Positions 51,538 to 58,653 of a DNA stretch of 58,653 nt are shown here, one piece after another. The notes beneath the pieces are model-generated. The model was given only the letters and a program-made list of their open reading frames with translations, had not been told where the DNA came from and ran no database searches. This DNA is from Herpetosiphonaceae bacterium. GTDB lineage: Bacteria > Chloroflexota > Chloroflexia > Chloroflexales > Herpetosiphonaceae. The stretch spans positions 1-58,653 of the forward strand of contig JABXJS010000227.1 of NCBI GenBank assembly GCA_013538855.1. The letters run 5' to 3'. Within the stretch, counting starts at the first letter, position 1, and each line of letters begins with the position of its first letter. A program made the translations under genes and the position numbers.

Positions 51538-52137
51538 ATGAATCCACGGACACAATTCTTAAATCTCGCACTACGTCGAGCTGCACGTGGGCAAGGATCG
51601 ACACCACAATTCTTAAGCATGAGAACAGCTATACAGGAAATTCCAAATTTAAAGGTAGTGCTGAAAGACACCGGTTGGGTGCTGATCGGTGGCCTTGCCA
51701 CCCGCGCCTACATGCCTGAGCGTATGACGCACGATGTTGGTATTCTGATCCACGAGCGTGATGCAGCTGTGGTGCGCCAGCGGTTGCTCGCTGCGGGCTA
51801 TCAGCTCGTTGGCGCACTCAGCGTCGGCGGTTTTTCGCTGCAGCGAGCAAACGAGCCACCGCTTGATGTGCTAACCCGCAGCGACGCCTGGGTAGACACA
51901 GCGCTCGAGTCGCCAACGTATGATGCCGCCGGGCTGCCTGTGCTGCCGCTGGCCTACTTGATTGTGTTAAAGCTTGAGGCGGGCCGCATGCAAGACCTCA
52001 CCGACATCAGCCGCATGCTCGCAGCAACCAACCCCGCTGAGCGGGCAGCCATCCGCGCCGTCGTAGCCCAGGAGTGCCCGCTGTATCGCGACGACTTCGA
52101 GCAGCTCATCCTGCTCGCCGACTTGGGCATGGAGTAG
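51538..52137 (+). CDS. AbiEii-like nucleotidyltransferase-fold protein
   Basis: Predicted 199-residue protein of the nucleotidyltransferase superfamily. The glycine motif VLIGGLATRAY is followed by the T-x-D region MTHDVGILI. The second Asp of the usual DxD is Gly here. A later VLKLEAGRMQDLTDISRML matches the family's K...R.KD..D pattern. AbiEii toxins of this type modify tRNA or proteins, usually with a separate antitoxin; none is seen nearby. GGAGGTGA precedes ATG 51538. An alternative start at a later Met (MRTAIQEI) would remove a basic N-terminal stretch. The loss of one metal ligand makes activity doubtful. Confidence 0.7.
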   Translation: MNPRTQFLNLALRRAARGQGSTPQFLSMRTAIQEIPNLKVVLKDTGWVLIGGLATRAYMPERMTHDVGILIHERDAAVVRQRLLAAGYQLVGALSVGGFSLQRANEPPLDVLTRSDAWVDTALESPTYDAAGLPVLPLAYLIVLKLEAGRMQDLTDISRMLAATNPAERAAIRAVVAQECPLYRDDFEQLILLADLGME

Positions 52138-52147
52138 CTACGTAGCG

Positions 52148-52175
52148 CCAGCGCCGCACAGCTATGCGGCGCTGG
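52148..52175 (+). terminator. Stem-loop after nucleotidyltransferase gene
   Basis: A perfect 11-base-pair stem (52148-52158 with 52165-52175) and 6-base loop lie 11 bases past the stop. No T tract follows, so it may be a messenger-end structure rather than a strong terminator. Confidence 0.5.
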
Positions 52176-52275
52176 GCACCATACTCGGGCTGCGCGGCCA
52201 CGCTAGGCGACACCGCGCGCCAGCCCACGCTGATGTGCGCTAGCAGCTGTACGCAGCAATCAGCAAGAGCCGCCG

Positions 52276-54690
52276 CTACGATTGCGGGCTTTGGAGGGAG
52301 CGCGGGGCGAGGATACAGCGAAAGCCAGGGTCGATGTTGAACCCGCCATGGGGAATATAGTGAAGGCGTGCTGCACAGCGAATATGTGTTCGATTATAAA
52401 GATATGCGCCACCACGCACGGCTATGTCTGCACCTATCGGCACATCGGCTAGAAAAACAGCGCTGCTCCTAGGATAAGCACCCCATGATGAGCTTCCTAT
52501 CCACTCCCACACATTGCCCACCACATCCAGCGCACCACACGCTGCTCGTCCGGCTGAACATACGCCCACTGCCGCCGGATGCCCCAGGTTGCGCCCGTCA
52601 TCATCCTCATAGACCGCCAGCTCCGGCGTTGGCTCCTGCTCACCCCACGGGTAGGTGTGGCGCTGGGCACCGTCGTAGGCCGCCAGTACCTCCCACTCGG
52701 CCTCGGTCGGCAGGCGCAGGCAGTAGCCAGCGGGAATGGATGTGCGCAGCTGCTCGGTGAGCCACGTGCAGTAGGCGGCGGCCTCGTACCAGGTTACACC
52801 GATCACCGGCTGGTTAGGTTGCTTATATTTAGTAGCATCCCAGTGCCAGGGCTGCTCGCGCTTGTTTTTGAGCTTCCACGGCCAGCCCTGCTGCGGCCAC
52901 CACCACTCGGCCGCTGGCGCATAGCCTACCGCGACAAACGGCGCATACTGCGCCACCGTGATCGGGAAGCGCGCCACCCAGAACTGTGGCAGCGCCACAT
53001 CGACCGATGGCTGATCGGCCTCCCAGCCGCCAATTGTGTAGCTGCCTGCGGGCACATAGCGCCAGTAGTGGCGACCGGCGCGGGTGAAGGTCGTGCTCAG
53101 GCTGGCCAGCGTGGCCCGCCACTCGTCGAGCGTCACCGGGTAGCGCGGATCGCCCAGCGTGGCCAGACGGGCGGCGGCGCGCAGGCGCGCCGGGCGCTGC
53201 AGCGCCTCGTCCTCGATCTGGCTGATCAAGTCCTCCTCGACTGTCGGCGGCTTGGGCGGGGTGGCTGCGGCGCTCGGCGCTGAGAAGGCGACGTTGAGCG
53301 TAGGCGCGGCTCCCGGCGCTGCGGTGGTCGGCGGCGGTGTCACTGGACGAAACAGCTTTTCCAGCAGGGCGGCGTTGAGCACGCGGCGCACCCAGAGCAC
53401 AGTGGCGTTCTCGCGCTCGCTGGCGTCCGGCCACCAAGCCAGCAGCAGCGAGACGCAGGAGTCGGCGAGCTGGCGATTGTCGGCGGGCAGGCTGCCGCTC
53501 TGGAACAGCAAGAGCGCCAGCGCCGTCAGCAGCAGCGGGCTGCCGGCGAGCTGCAGCACCTCGGAGCGCTCGACGAGCGCGCTGGTGAAGCGCTGGCGCT
53601 CCTGCTCGGCCTCGGCGCTGGTCTGCAGATGCAAACGCACGAGCGCGGCGCTCCACTGCGCCACAAACGCCTGCATGTGCTTGCGCGCCAGCGGCCGCAG
53701 CTCGTCGATGGCCCAGCGCTCGTCGTGGAGCTGGCGCGCGGCGTAGACATCGCTGCGGCAGGCGACCACAACATGCCCCAGGCCAGCGGTGATGAGCATG
53801 GCGAGGTGGGCGCGGATGCGCGGCAGCAGCGCCAGCGGCACCGCGTGCAGGCCATCGAGCAGCAGCAGCGTCTGGCGCGCAAAGGTGCGGTGCTGGAGAT
53901 CGGCGACGAGCGCGGATGGATAGCACGTGGCCAGGTAGTCCCACAGCAGGTCGTGCTCGTGGCTGGCGCTGGTAGCGAGCCAGGCGGCCCACTCGTCGAG
54001 CTGGACATAGATCGGCACCGGCAGCTGGTCGGTGCGCCAGCCCTGCGCCTGCAGGACAGTGGCGGCGCTGGCGTCGCCGAGCGTCTGGTCGGCCTGGTGC
54101 AGCCGGGCCTGGGCGAGCAGCAAGGCCGTGTAGCGCAGCGCGGTCGTCTTGCCGCTGCCGGGCGCGCCAAGCAGGATGAGGCGCGGCGTTGCGGCGATGG
54201 CGGCGAGGACGGCGCACGGCGCGCCGGTGGCGGCACCGACCTCAAGTGGCACAAACAGCTCCGGCAGGCGCAGGCCCGCGAAGGAGCCGCTGGCGGCGGG
54301 CGGCGCAGGCACCGGCAGCGCGCCCAGCGCGGTGATAAGCTGCGCATAGTATTGGCGCTGCTGCTGCTCCAGCGGCAGGCCAGCGGCGGCGGGGCTGCCA
54401 ATTGAGATATTGTTCGTGATAGAGCCGTTGTTAACGCCAGTTTGCGCCCCGTAGAGGCGCGCGTTAGCGCCGAGCTGCGGCGCGCCGGTCTGCTGAGTCG
54501 TGTCGCCCTGGTTGCCGACGGCGATTGGGGAGCCGCTGAAGGTGTTGCCGCTGCCAAACACCACGCTGACGACGTGGGCGCGCTCGTCGGCGCTCAGGCT
54601 GGTATCGGCGGCCAGCGCGGCCTGCGCCGCCTGCGGGCTGCGGGCGTAGAGCTGCTTAAGCAAGGCGATCATGTCGTCGAGATGCTGCAT
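52276..54690 (-). CDS. NACHT-type NTPase with C-terminal FGE-sulfatase fold
   Basis: Predicted cytoplasmic protein of 804 residues. Residues about 1-50 form a small helical domain resembling the effector-associated domains at the heads of such proteins. A Gly/Asn-rich linker follows (NNGSITNNISIG, to about 110). The STAND/NACHT ATPase has Walker A LLGAPGSGKTT near 172-180 and Walker B TLLLLDGLH near 273. The last 260 residues are a formylglycine-generating-enzyme (SUMF1) fold: VPAGSYTIGG near 544, PVIGVTWYEAAAYC, LRLPTEAEWE, YPWGE, VWEW and RGGAYLYNRTHIRCAAR ending in DPGFRC. Only one of the two active-site cysteines of true FGE enzymes is suggested, so it may bind rather than modify. GGAG lies nine bases before the ATG. 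It is divergent from the MoxR/VWA operon. A stress or phage sensor is the favoured role. Confidence 0.85.
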   Translation of the reverse strand: MQHLDDMIALLKQLYARSPQAAQAALAADTSLSADERAHVVSVVFGSGNTFSGSPIAVGNQGDTTQQTGAPQLGANARLYGAQTGVNNGSITNNISIGSPAAAGLPLEQQQRQYYAQLITALGALPVPAPPAASGSFAGLRLPELFVPLEVGAATGAPCAVLAAIAATPRLILLGAPGSGKTTALRYTALLLAQARLHQADQTLGDASAATVLQAQGWRTDQLPVPIYVQLDEWAAWLATSASHEHDLLWDYLATCYPSALVADLQHRTFARQTLLLLDGLHAVPLALLPRIRAHLAMLITAGLGHVVVACRSDVYAARQLHDERWAIDELRPLARKHMQAFVAQWSAALVRLHLQTSAEAEQERQRFTSALVERSEVLQLAGSPLLLTALALLLFQSGSLPADNRQLADSCVSLLLAWWPDASERENATVLWVRRVLNAALLEKLFRPVTPPPTTAAPGAAPTLNVAFSAPSAAATPPKPPTVEEDLISQIEDEALQRPARLRAAARLATLGDPRYPVTLDEWRATLASLSTTFTRAGRHYWRYVPAGSYTIGGWEADQPSVDVALPQFWVARFPITVAQYAPFVAVGYAPAAEWWWPQQGWPWKLKNKREQPWHWDATKYKQPNQPVIGVTWYEAAAYCTWLTEQLRTSIPAGYCLRLPTEAEWEVLAAYDGAQRHTYPWGEQEPTPELAVYEDDDGRNLGHPAAVGVCSAGRAACGALDVVGNVWEWIGSSSWGAYPRSSAVFLADVPIGADIAVRGGAYLYNRTHIRCAARLHYIPHGGFNIDPGFRCILAPRSLQSPQS

Positions 54691-54830
54691 CGGTGGCGTC
54701 TCCTATCGGGCTAGCGTGGTATGCGCATTATACGCCAGCCACAGCCCGCGCGCCAAGCATCAACAGCAGCACCTGTGCGCCAGCAGTAGTGCTGATTCGC
54801 GCCCGGCTGACCCCGCTGCGCGTAGGCTGA

Positions 54831-54910
54831 AGGCGCATGGTGCACCAGTGCCAACGGCTGCAGCGGCGTTTGCCCGCTCCCGCCCCGTGATGGCCTGCGC
54901 CGCGTGCTGT
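54831..54910 (+). repeat. Repeat C, copy 1
   Basis: About 80 bases, repeated in the same orientation at 55001-55080. The shared segment includes GTTTGCCCGCTCCCGCCCC, TGATGGCCTGCGCCGCGTGC and a GACCAGTGCC-like stretch. It lies in the 512-base gap between the NACHT/FGE gene and the MoxR gene. Confidence 0.75.
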
Positions 54911-55000
54911 ACGGTTTCCCAACCGCCATGCCTGCTCGCCTGTGCGCCGTGCGTTTTTGTTGATGCTGCGCGCACCGCCGCCCCGCCGCACATGCGCTAA

Positions 55001-55080
55001 AGGCCCATGCGCGACCAGTGCCGACGGCAGCACTCACGTTTGCCCGCTCCCGCCCCATGATGGCCTGCGCCGCGTGCTGC
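55001..55080 (+). repeat. Repeat C, copy 2
   Basis: Direct repeat of 54831-54910 with a period of about 170 bases. It ends 20 bases before the extended -10 promoter of the MoxR/VWA operon, so it could serve as an operator. The intervening 90 bases hold no gene. Confidence 0.75.
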
Positions 55081-55100
55081 TGTTCTAGAGCGGTGAGATC

Positions 55101-55109
55101 TGCTACACT
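55101..55109 (+). promoter_or_regulatory. Extended -10 promoter of MoxR/VWA operon
   Basis: The bases read TGC-TACACT. A leader of about 85 bases separates it from the MoxR start. Confidence 0.5.
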
Positions 55110-55117
55110 AGCGCGAA

Positions 55118-55170
55118 CGAGCAGCCTCTGCTCGGTCGAGAGCTGGTCGCTTCACTGAGCGGCCGGTGTT
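55118..55170 (+). other. Two hairpins in MoxR leader
   Basis: Hairpin 1 is perfect (55118-55124 with 55128-55134, loop CCT). Hairpin 2 (55145-55151 with 55158-55164, one G-U pair) is followed by GGTG and four Ts (55169-55172). The second resembles a weak terminator placed before the first gene. Confidence 0.45.
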
Positions 55171-55202
55171 TTCACGTCCACACAATTTAAGGAGAAGACG
55201 GC

Positions 55203-56201
55203 ATGAACCCAAGCGAGCTTCAGGCGTATCTGGATGTGCTCGTCGAGCGCGAGATCTTCCTCAGCACGATGATCTGGGGGCCGCCGGGCATCGGCAAGTC
55301 GAGCATCGTGGCGCAGACGGCGCAGCGCTTCCAGATCGGCTTCATCGACGTGCGGCTGTCGCAGCTAGCGCCCACCGACCTGCGCGGCCTGCCGGTGCCC
55401 GACGACGGCATCGCCCGCTGGTACCCGCCGGAGTTTCTGCCGCAGGACGGCACCGGCATCCTCTTTCTCGATGAGCTGAACATGGCCCCGCCGGCGATGC
55501 AGGGCGTAGCGCAGCAGCTGATCCTCGACCGCCGCGTCGGCAGCTATGCGGTGCCTGCGGGCTGGTTTGTGTGGGCGGCGGGCAACCGCAAGGAGGATCG
55601 CGCCGCCGTGTTCGATATGCCCGCGCCGCTGGCCAACCGCTTTGTGCACCTGGAGGTCGCGCCGGAGTTCGACAGCTTCAAGGCGTATGCGCTGGGAGCC
55701 AAGGTCGCCGAGCAGGTGATCGCCTTCCTGGCCTTCCGGCCGTCGCTGCTGCACAAGCTCAATCCGCAGCACCCGGCCTGGCCGTCGCCGCGCTCGTGGG
55801 AGATGGCCAGCCGACTGTTTCAGGCGGGCCTCGATATCGCGCCAGTCGTGGGCGCAGACGCCGCCGCCGAGTTCTACGCCTACACCGAGCTGTACGCCAC
55901 GCTGCCCGACTTCGACGGCATCTTCAGCGGCGACGGCGCGGACCAGGCGTTTCCCAGCGATCCCGGCGCGCGCTTCGCCAGCACCATTGGCCTGACCATG
56001 CGCGCCAGCAGCGCCGAGGCGGCCTACGCGGCGTTTCGCTGGCTGGCCGCGCAGGCCCCGAGCGAGTGGGTGCAGCTGTTTGTGGCCGACGTGGTGCGCC
56101 AGCTGCGGGCCAAGGGCCAGTTCGCCGCCTTCGCCGTCTACTTCAAGCAGGACGCCCAGCTTCAAGAGTTCGCCCAGCAGTTCCTGCGGATGCTGGCATG
56201 A
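55203..56201 (+). CDS. MoxR-like AAA+ ATPase
   Basis: Predicted cytoplasmic AAA+ ATPase of 332 residues. Walker A is GPPGIGKSS at residues 26-34, Walker B is ILFLDELN at 86-93, and sensor 1 is AAGNRKED near 130-136, followed by an arginine-finger-type LANRFVHLEV. This is the MoxR/YifB-like group that works with VWA proteins to remodel or load metal on client proteins. GGAG lies eight bases before the ATG. Its stop overlaps the VWA gene start as ATGA, so the pair is coupled. The client is unknown; the divergent NACHT/FGE protein is a candidate. Confidence 0.92.
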   Translation: MNPSELQAYLDVLVEREIFLSTMIWGPPGIGKSSIVAQTAQRFQIGFIDVRLSQLAPTDLRGLPVPDDGIARWYPPEFLPQDGTGILFLDELNMAPPAMQGVAQQLILDRRVGSYAVPAGWFVWAAGNRKEDRAAVFDMPAPLANRFVHLEVAPEFDSFKAYALGAKVAEQVIAFLAFRPSLLHKLNPQHPAWPSPRSWEMASRLFQAGLDIAPVVGADAAAEFYAYTELYATLPDFDGIFSGDGADQAFPSDPGARFASTIGLTMRASSAEAAYAAFRWLAAQAPSEWVQLFVADVVRQLRAKGQFAAFAVYFKQDAQLQEFAQQFLRMLA

Positions 56202-57358
56202 GCGACATCAACCTTGACAGCCTGATCAGCGCGTCGGTGCTGCGGCTGCGGGCGCGCTCGGCCTACTTCGCCACGCTGGCGCTGTTTGCGCCGATCAGCG
56301 CCGACACCCAGGTGGAGCACGCGGCCACCGACGGGCGGCGCGTGCTGATCAACCCCGAGTACTTCGCCACCCTCGACCGCGCCGGGCAGGATCGGCTGCT
56401 GCTGCATCAGGTGCTGCACGCCGCGCTGCTGCACGTGACCCGCCGCGGCAGCCGCGACCAGCGCATCTGGAACACCGCCTGCGACATCGTGATCAACGGC
56501 ATCGTCAGCGAGATCGCGGGCATCGGCGTGGAGCCAAGCGCCCAGCGCGACGCCGAGCTAGAGGCCCTGAGCGTCGAGGAGGTCTACGAGCTGCTTCAGC
56601 GCCACCCCGAGCGCTACCCGCTCACCGACGAGCTAGACCTGCTGGTTGTGGCGGCCGACCGCAGCGGCGCGCAGGGCCAGGGCGGCGCAGAGGCCACGAC
56701 GCGCGGCAGCGGGCGCAACGCCGTGCTGGAGGCCCACTGGCACAGCGCGCTCAGCAAAGCCGACCTTGTGGCGCTGATGGTCGCCCAGGGCGCGCTGCCC
56801 ACGGCGCTGCGCCGCGAGCTGCACATGCTCGACGCCGAAAAGCTCGACTGGCGCACCTACCTCTGGCGCTACCTCGTGCAGACGCCGACCGACTTTGTCG
56901 GCTACGACCGCCGCTTCATCGGGCGCGGCCTCTACCTCGACGCGCTGGCCGGCGAGACGCTGCACGTGTACATCGGCGTGGACACCAGCGGCTCCATCGA
57001 CGAGCACCACCTGCGCCTGTTCATGGAGGAGGTGCAGGGCATCCTGCGCGCCTACCCGCACATCAGCTGCGACCTGTACTACGTCGACGCCGCGGCCCAC
57101 GGCCCGCACGCAATCACGGCCAGCAGCCCAATCCCAGCGCCAGTCGGCGGCGGCGGCACCGACTTCCGCCCGTTCTTCAGCGCCATCGAGGCCGAGCTGC
57201 GCCCGCACGTGCCCGCGGTCGCTGTCTACCTGACCGACGGCTACGGCACATTCCCACCAGCGCCGCCCGCCTGCCCGGTGCTCTGGGTCATCGTGGCTGG
57301 CGGCCTCGCCGCCGAGTCCTTCCCCTTCGGCGAGACCGTGCGCCTCATCCTCGAGTAG
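56198..57358 (+). CDS. DUF2201/VWA-like metallopeptidase-fold protein
   Basis: Predicted 386-residue partner of the MoxR ATPase. The N-terminal half has the position of a zinc-peptidase helix but reads H70-Q-V-L-H74 instead of HExxH. A central flexible stretch at about 155-175 is Gly-rich. The C-terminal von Willebrand A domain has an intact metal-ion-dependent adhesion site: D262-T-S264-G-S266, T321 in GGGGTDF and D347 in LTDGYG. MoxR and VWA proteins commonly act together as a chaperone pair. The start ATG 56198 overlaps the MoxR stop; a longer upstream in-frame reading is only a shadow of the MoxR gene. Confidence 0.88.
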   Translation: MSDINLDSLISASVLRLRARSAYFATLALFAPISADTQVEHAATDGRRVLINPEYFATLDRAGQDRLLLHQVLHAALLHVTRRGSRDQRIWNTACDIVINGIVSEIAGIGVEPSAQRDAELEALSVEEVYELLQRHPERYPLTDELDLLVVAADRSGAQGQGGAEATTRGSGRNAVLEAHWHSALSKADLVALMVAQGALPTALRRELHMLDAEKLDWRTYLWRYLVQTPTDFVGYDRRFIGRGLYLDALAGETLHVYIGVDTSGSIDEHHLRLFMEEVQGILRAYPHISCDLYYVDAAAHGPHAITASSPIPAPVGGGGTDFRPFFSAIEAELRPHVPAVAVYLTDGYGTFPPAPPACPVLWVIVAGGLAAESFPFGETVRLILE

Positions 57359-57395
57359 CCAGCGGCGCGACCATGCGCCGCGCATCGCAGCAACC

Positions 57396-57430
57396 CCCCT
57401 AGGCCGCCTACAGCGCTAGGCGGCCTGGGG
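57396..57430 (+). terminator. Intrinsic terminator after VWA gene
   Basis: A 13-base-pair stem with one bulged T (57396-57409 with 57418-57430) and 8-base loop lie about 40 bases past the stop. The following T content is low. Confidence 0.65.
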
Positions 57431-57540
57431 CAACGTTTCGCCATAAAAACCCGCAGCGCTCGCAGTATAGCGGCTGTGCATACCAGCCAAATCGGTGCCC
57501 CACCTGTGAGCGTGCGCTGCAGCACCAGCGCTGGCCACCC

Positions 57541-57597
57541 AGTGGGTTCCCGACTGAGCCACCTGCACCATCCAGCGACGATTCTTTTTCAAACATA
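57541..57597 (+). repeat. Diverged copy of dispersed repeat A
   Basis: The segment ends in CCAGCGACGATTCTTTTTCAAA, whose 18-base core (57576-57593) is identical to repeats A1 and A2. The preceding GCCACCTGCACCATCCAG is only roughly similar to those copies. It lies between the VWA terminator and the convergent FN3-protein gene. Confidence 0.65.
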
Positions 57598-57675
57598 CTG
57601 CGCCGCAGCACCACGCGGGCTGACTGTGCGCTGACAGCCAGCCCGCGTGTGGCACGAGAAGCACACTACGTGCGC

Positions 57676-58653
57676 TTAGTTGAAGGGAATATGGATCAGC
57701 GACGGCTGCGTGTCGGCGCTGGTGCGCACGAGCGTCGGGCCATTGCCGATGGCGTTCCACAGCTCCAGGCGCACGGTGCCGCCGCTCAGGTTGGCGAACG
57801 TGCCCGTCGCCGAGCGCAGGCCGCGCGCCTGCGTGTACAGCTCCCAGCCAGGCACGGGATCGGTGGCAAAGTAGCTGTAGGTCTCCACGCGGTCCCACGT
57901 GCCGTCGCCGGTGAAGTCGTATGAGATGCGCGCCTGCGTGCCGCTGCCGACGCTTGTTGCCGCATCGATGTACAGCGCGAACTGCGTCTGCTGGCTGGCG
58001 TCGTAGGTGCCGCTGAGATTGTGGGCCGCGTACACCAGCGCGTTGGTGGGCACGCCATCGTGATTGGCACCGCCAGCGCTGGGCACGCTGTCGCTGGCCG
58101 CAGCATTGCCCGCCGCCGTGCCAAGCACGCCCACTGTGCCCTGCGCCGCGCCATCGAGCAGGTACAGCGTGCTAAAGACCTGCTGCTGCACCGCCGTCGT
58201 GCCACTGATCGGGCTGCTCGGCGGCGAGATGTTGCCAGTGGGATCGAACGCCCTGACGGTGACGGTGTAGGTGGTGCTGGCGCTCAGGCCAGTCAGCGTA
58301 CAGCTCAGCGCCGTCACCGCCGCGCAGCCTGCGGCGGGCGTGGCGCTGCCGTCGAGGTAGGCCGCATAGCCAACCACCGCCACATTGTCGGTGGACGCCG
58401 CCCAGCTCAGGCTCAGCGTCGACTCACTCACTGCATCGACGTGCACGCTCGTTGGCGCGGTGGGCGGCTCGGGATCAACAATGCCGGTCGTCACACTGAT
58501 TGGGCTGCTCGGCGGCGAGACGTTGCCGACGGGATCGACGGCGCGCACCGTGACGGTGTAGGTGGTGCTGGCGCTCAGACCAGTCAGCGTACAGCCCAGC
58601 GTCGTCACCGCCGCGCAGCCTGCGGCGGGCGTGGCGCTGCCGTCGAGGTAGGC
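57676..58653 (-). CDS. FN3-repeat secreted protein, truncated at window edge
   Basis: The frame is open to the right edge, so the N-terminus lies outside; 325 residues are visible. Two tandem fibronectin type III repeats of 97 residues (291 bases apart) share TYTVTVRA, SPPSSPIS, LDGSATPAAGC and TLTGLSAST, and are nearly identical in DNA. The C-terminal 170 residues (ISYDFTGDGTWDRVETYSYF, ATDPVPGWELYTQARGLR and following) resemble a beta-sandwich domain found at the ends of bacterial glucan-hydrolysing enzymes, as far as I recall. The last residues, SLIHIPFN, end in a hydrophobic-Pro tail like those of other exported proteins here. It is probably an extracellular carbohydrate-active enzyme. 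Confidence 0.8.
   Translation of the reverse strand, partial: AYLDGSATPAAGCAAVTTLGCTLTGLSASTTYTVTVRAVDPVGNVSPPSSPISVTTGIVDPEPPTAPTSVHVDAVSESTLSLSWAASTDNVAVVGYAAYLDGSATPAAGCAAVTALSCTLTGLSASTTYTVTVRAFDPTGNISPPSSPISGTTAVQQQVFSTLYLLDGAAQGTVGVLGTAAGNAAASDSVPSAGGANHDGVPTNALVYAAHNLSGTYDASQQTQFALYIDAATSVGSGTQARISYDFTGDGTWDRVETYSYFATDPVPGWELYTQARGLRSATGTFANLSGGTVRLELWNAIGNGPTLVRTSADTQPSLIHIPFN

Noticed and set aside
54691-55100. CRISPR-like array from repeat C
   Set aside because: Only two copies of about 80 bases with a 90-base gap; length and number do not fit a CRISPR array.
55571-56197. Long N-terminal extension of the VWA protein frame
   Set aside because: The frame is open upstream only as a shadow of the MoxR gene; the coupled start at 56198 gives a normal protein.
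57416-57898. Minus-strand frame of about 160 codons between the VWA gene and the FN3 gene
   Set aside because: It overlaps the FN3-protein gene in another frame and repeat A; composition is Arg/Ala/His-rich and no family resemblance was seen.

Overview
The window is a high-GC, gene-dense bacterial chromosome segment. No rRNA, tRNA, CRISPR array, phage module or transposase was recognised. Several things point to Chloroflexota (filamentous Chloroflexia type), which I infer rather than prove: two very large STAND-type regulators (XRE or BTAD head, NB-ARC ATPase, TPR tail), large multidomain secreted proteins with hydrophobic-Pro C-terminal tails, a dockerin-like end, and a NACHT plus formylglycine-enzyme-fold protein beside a MoxR/VWA pair.

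Layout. (1) 1-11,600: dispersed intergenic repeats (A/B module) flank an XRE-NB-ARC-TPR regulator and a divergent 2,342-residue secreted multidomain protein with a HExxH motif. A frameshifted small gene lies at 670-1028. (2) 11.6-18.9 kb: a CPBP intramembrane protease, a divergent BTAD-NB-ARC-TPR regulator and a secreted lipase-like hydrolase. (3) 19-24.8 kb, minus strand: oligoendopeptidase F, then a compact set of M29 aminopeptidase, metallo-beta-lactamase-fold hydrolase and a copper amine oxidase that appears split into an N-domain protein and a catalytic-domain protein. (4) 24.9-28.1 kb: an ABC ATPase and an unusual permease with two ABC-2-like halves fused to a SpoIIM-like domain. (5) 28.1-36.2 kb, minus strand: small membrane protein, SET-domain protein, EamA transporter and a complete liv branched-chain amino acid importer (livK-H-M-G-F in transcription order) behind a strong sigma-70-type promoter. 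(6) 36.3-43.7 kb, plus strand: a branched-chain-type 2-oxoacid dehydrogenase (E1 alpha, E1 beta, E2), a phosphodiesterase, an esterase and a KdpDE-like two-component system, nearly gapless. (7) 43.8-45.8 kb: a KimA-like potassium transporter. (8) 45.9-49.4 kb, minus strand: a second, pyruvate-dehydrogenase-type E1 alpha/E1 beta/E2 set. (9) 49.5-52.1 kb: a small unknown protein, an MDR oxidoreductase and an AbiEii-like nucleotidyltransferase. (10) 52.3-57.4 kb: a NACHT/FGE-fold protein divergent from a MoxR AAA ATPase and a DUF2201/VWA-like protein, the best candidate for a conflict or quality-control system. (11) 57.7 kb to the right edge: a truncated FN3-repeat secreted protein.

How it fits together: branched-chain amino acid import (liv) sits head-to-head with the enzyme that oxidises the resulting branched-chain 2-oxoacids. 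The KdpDE-like pair sits directly upstream of a potassium transporter although kdpFABC is absent. Several operons have short leaders containing terminator-like hairpins downstream of extended -10 promoters of the form TGCTAYAMT. All functions are read from motifs by eye; no database search was run.
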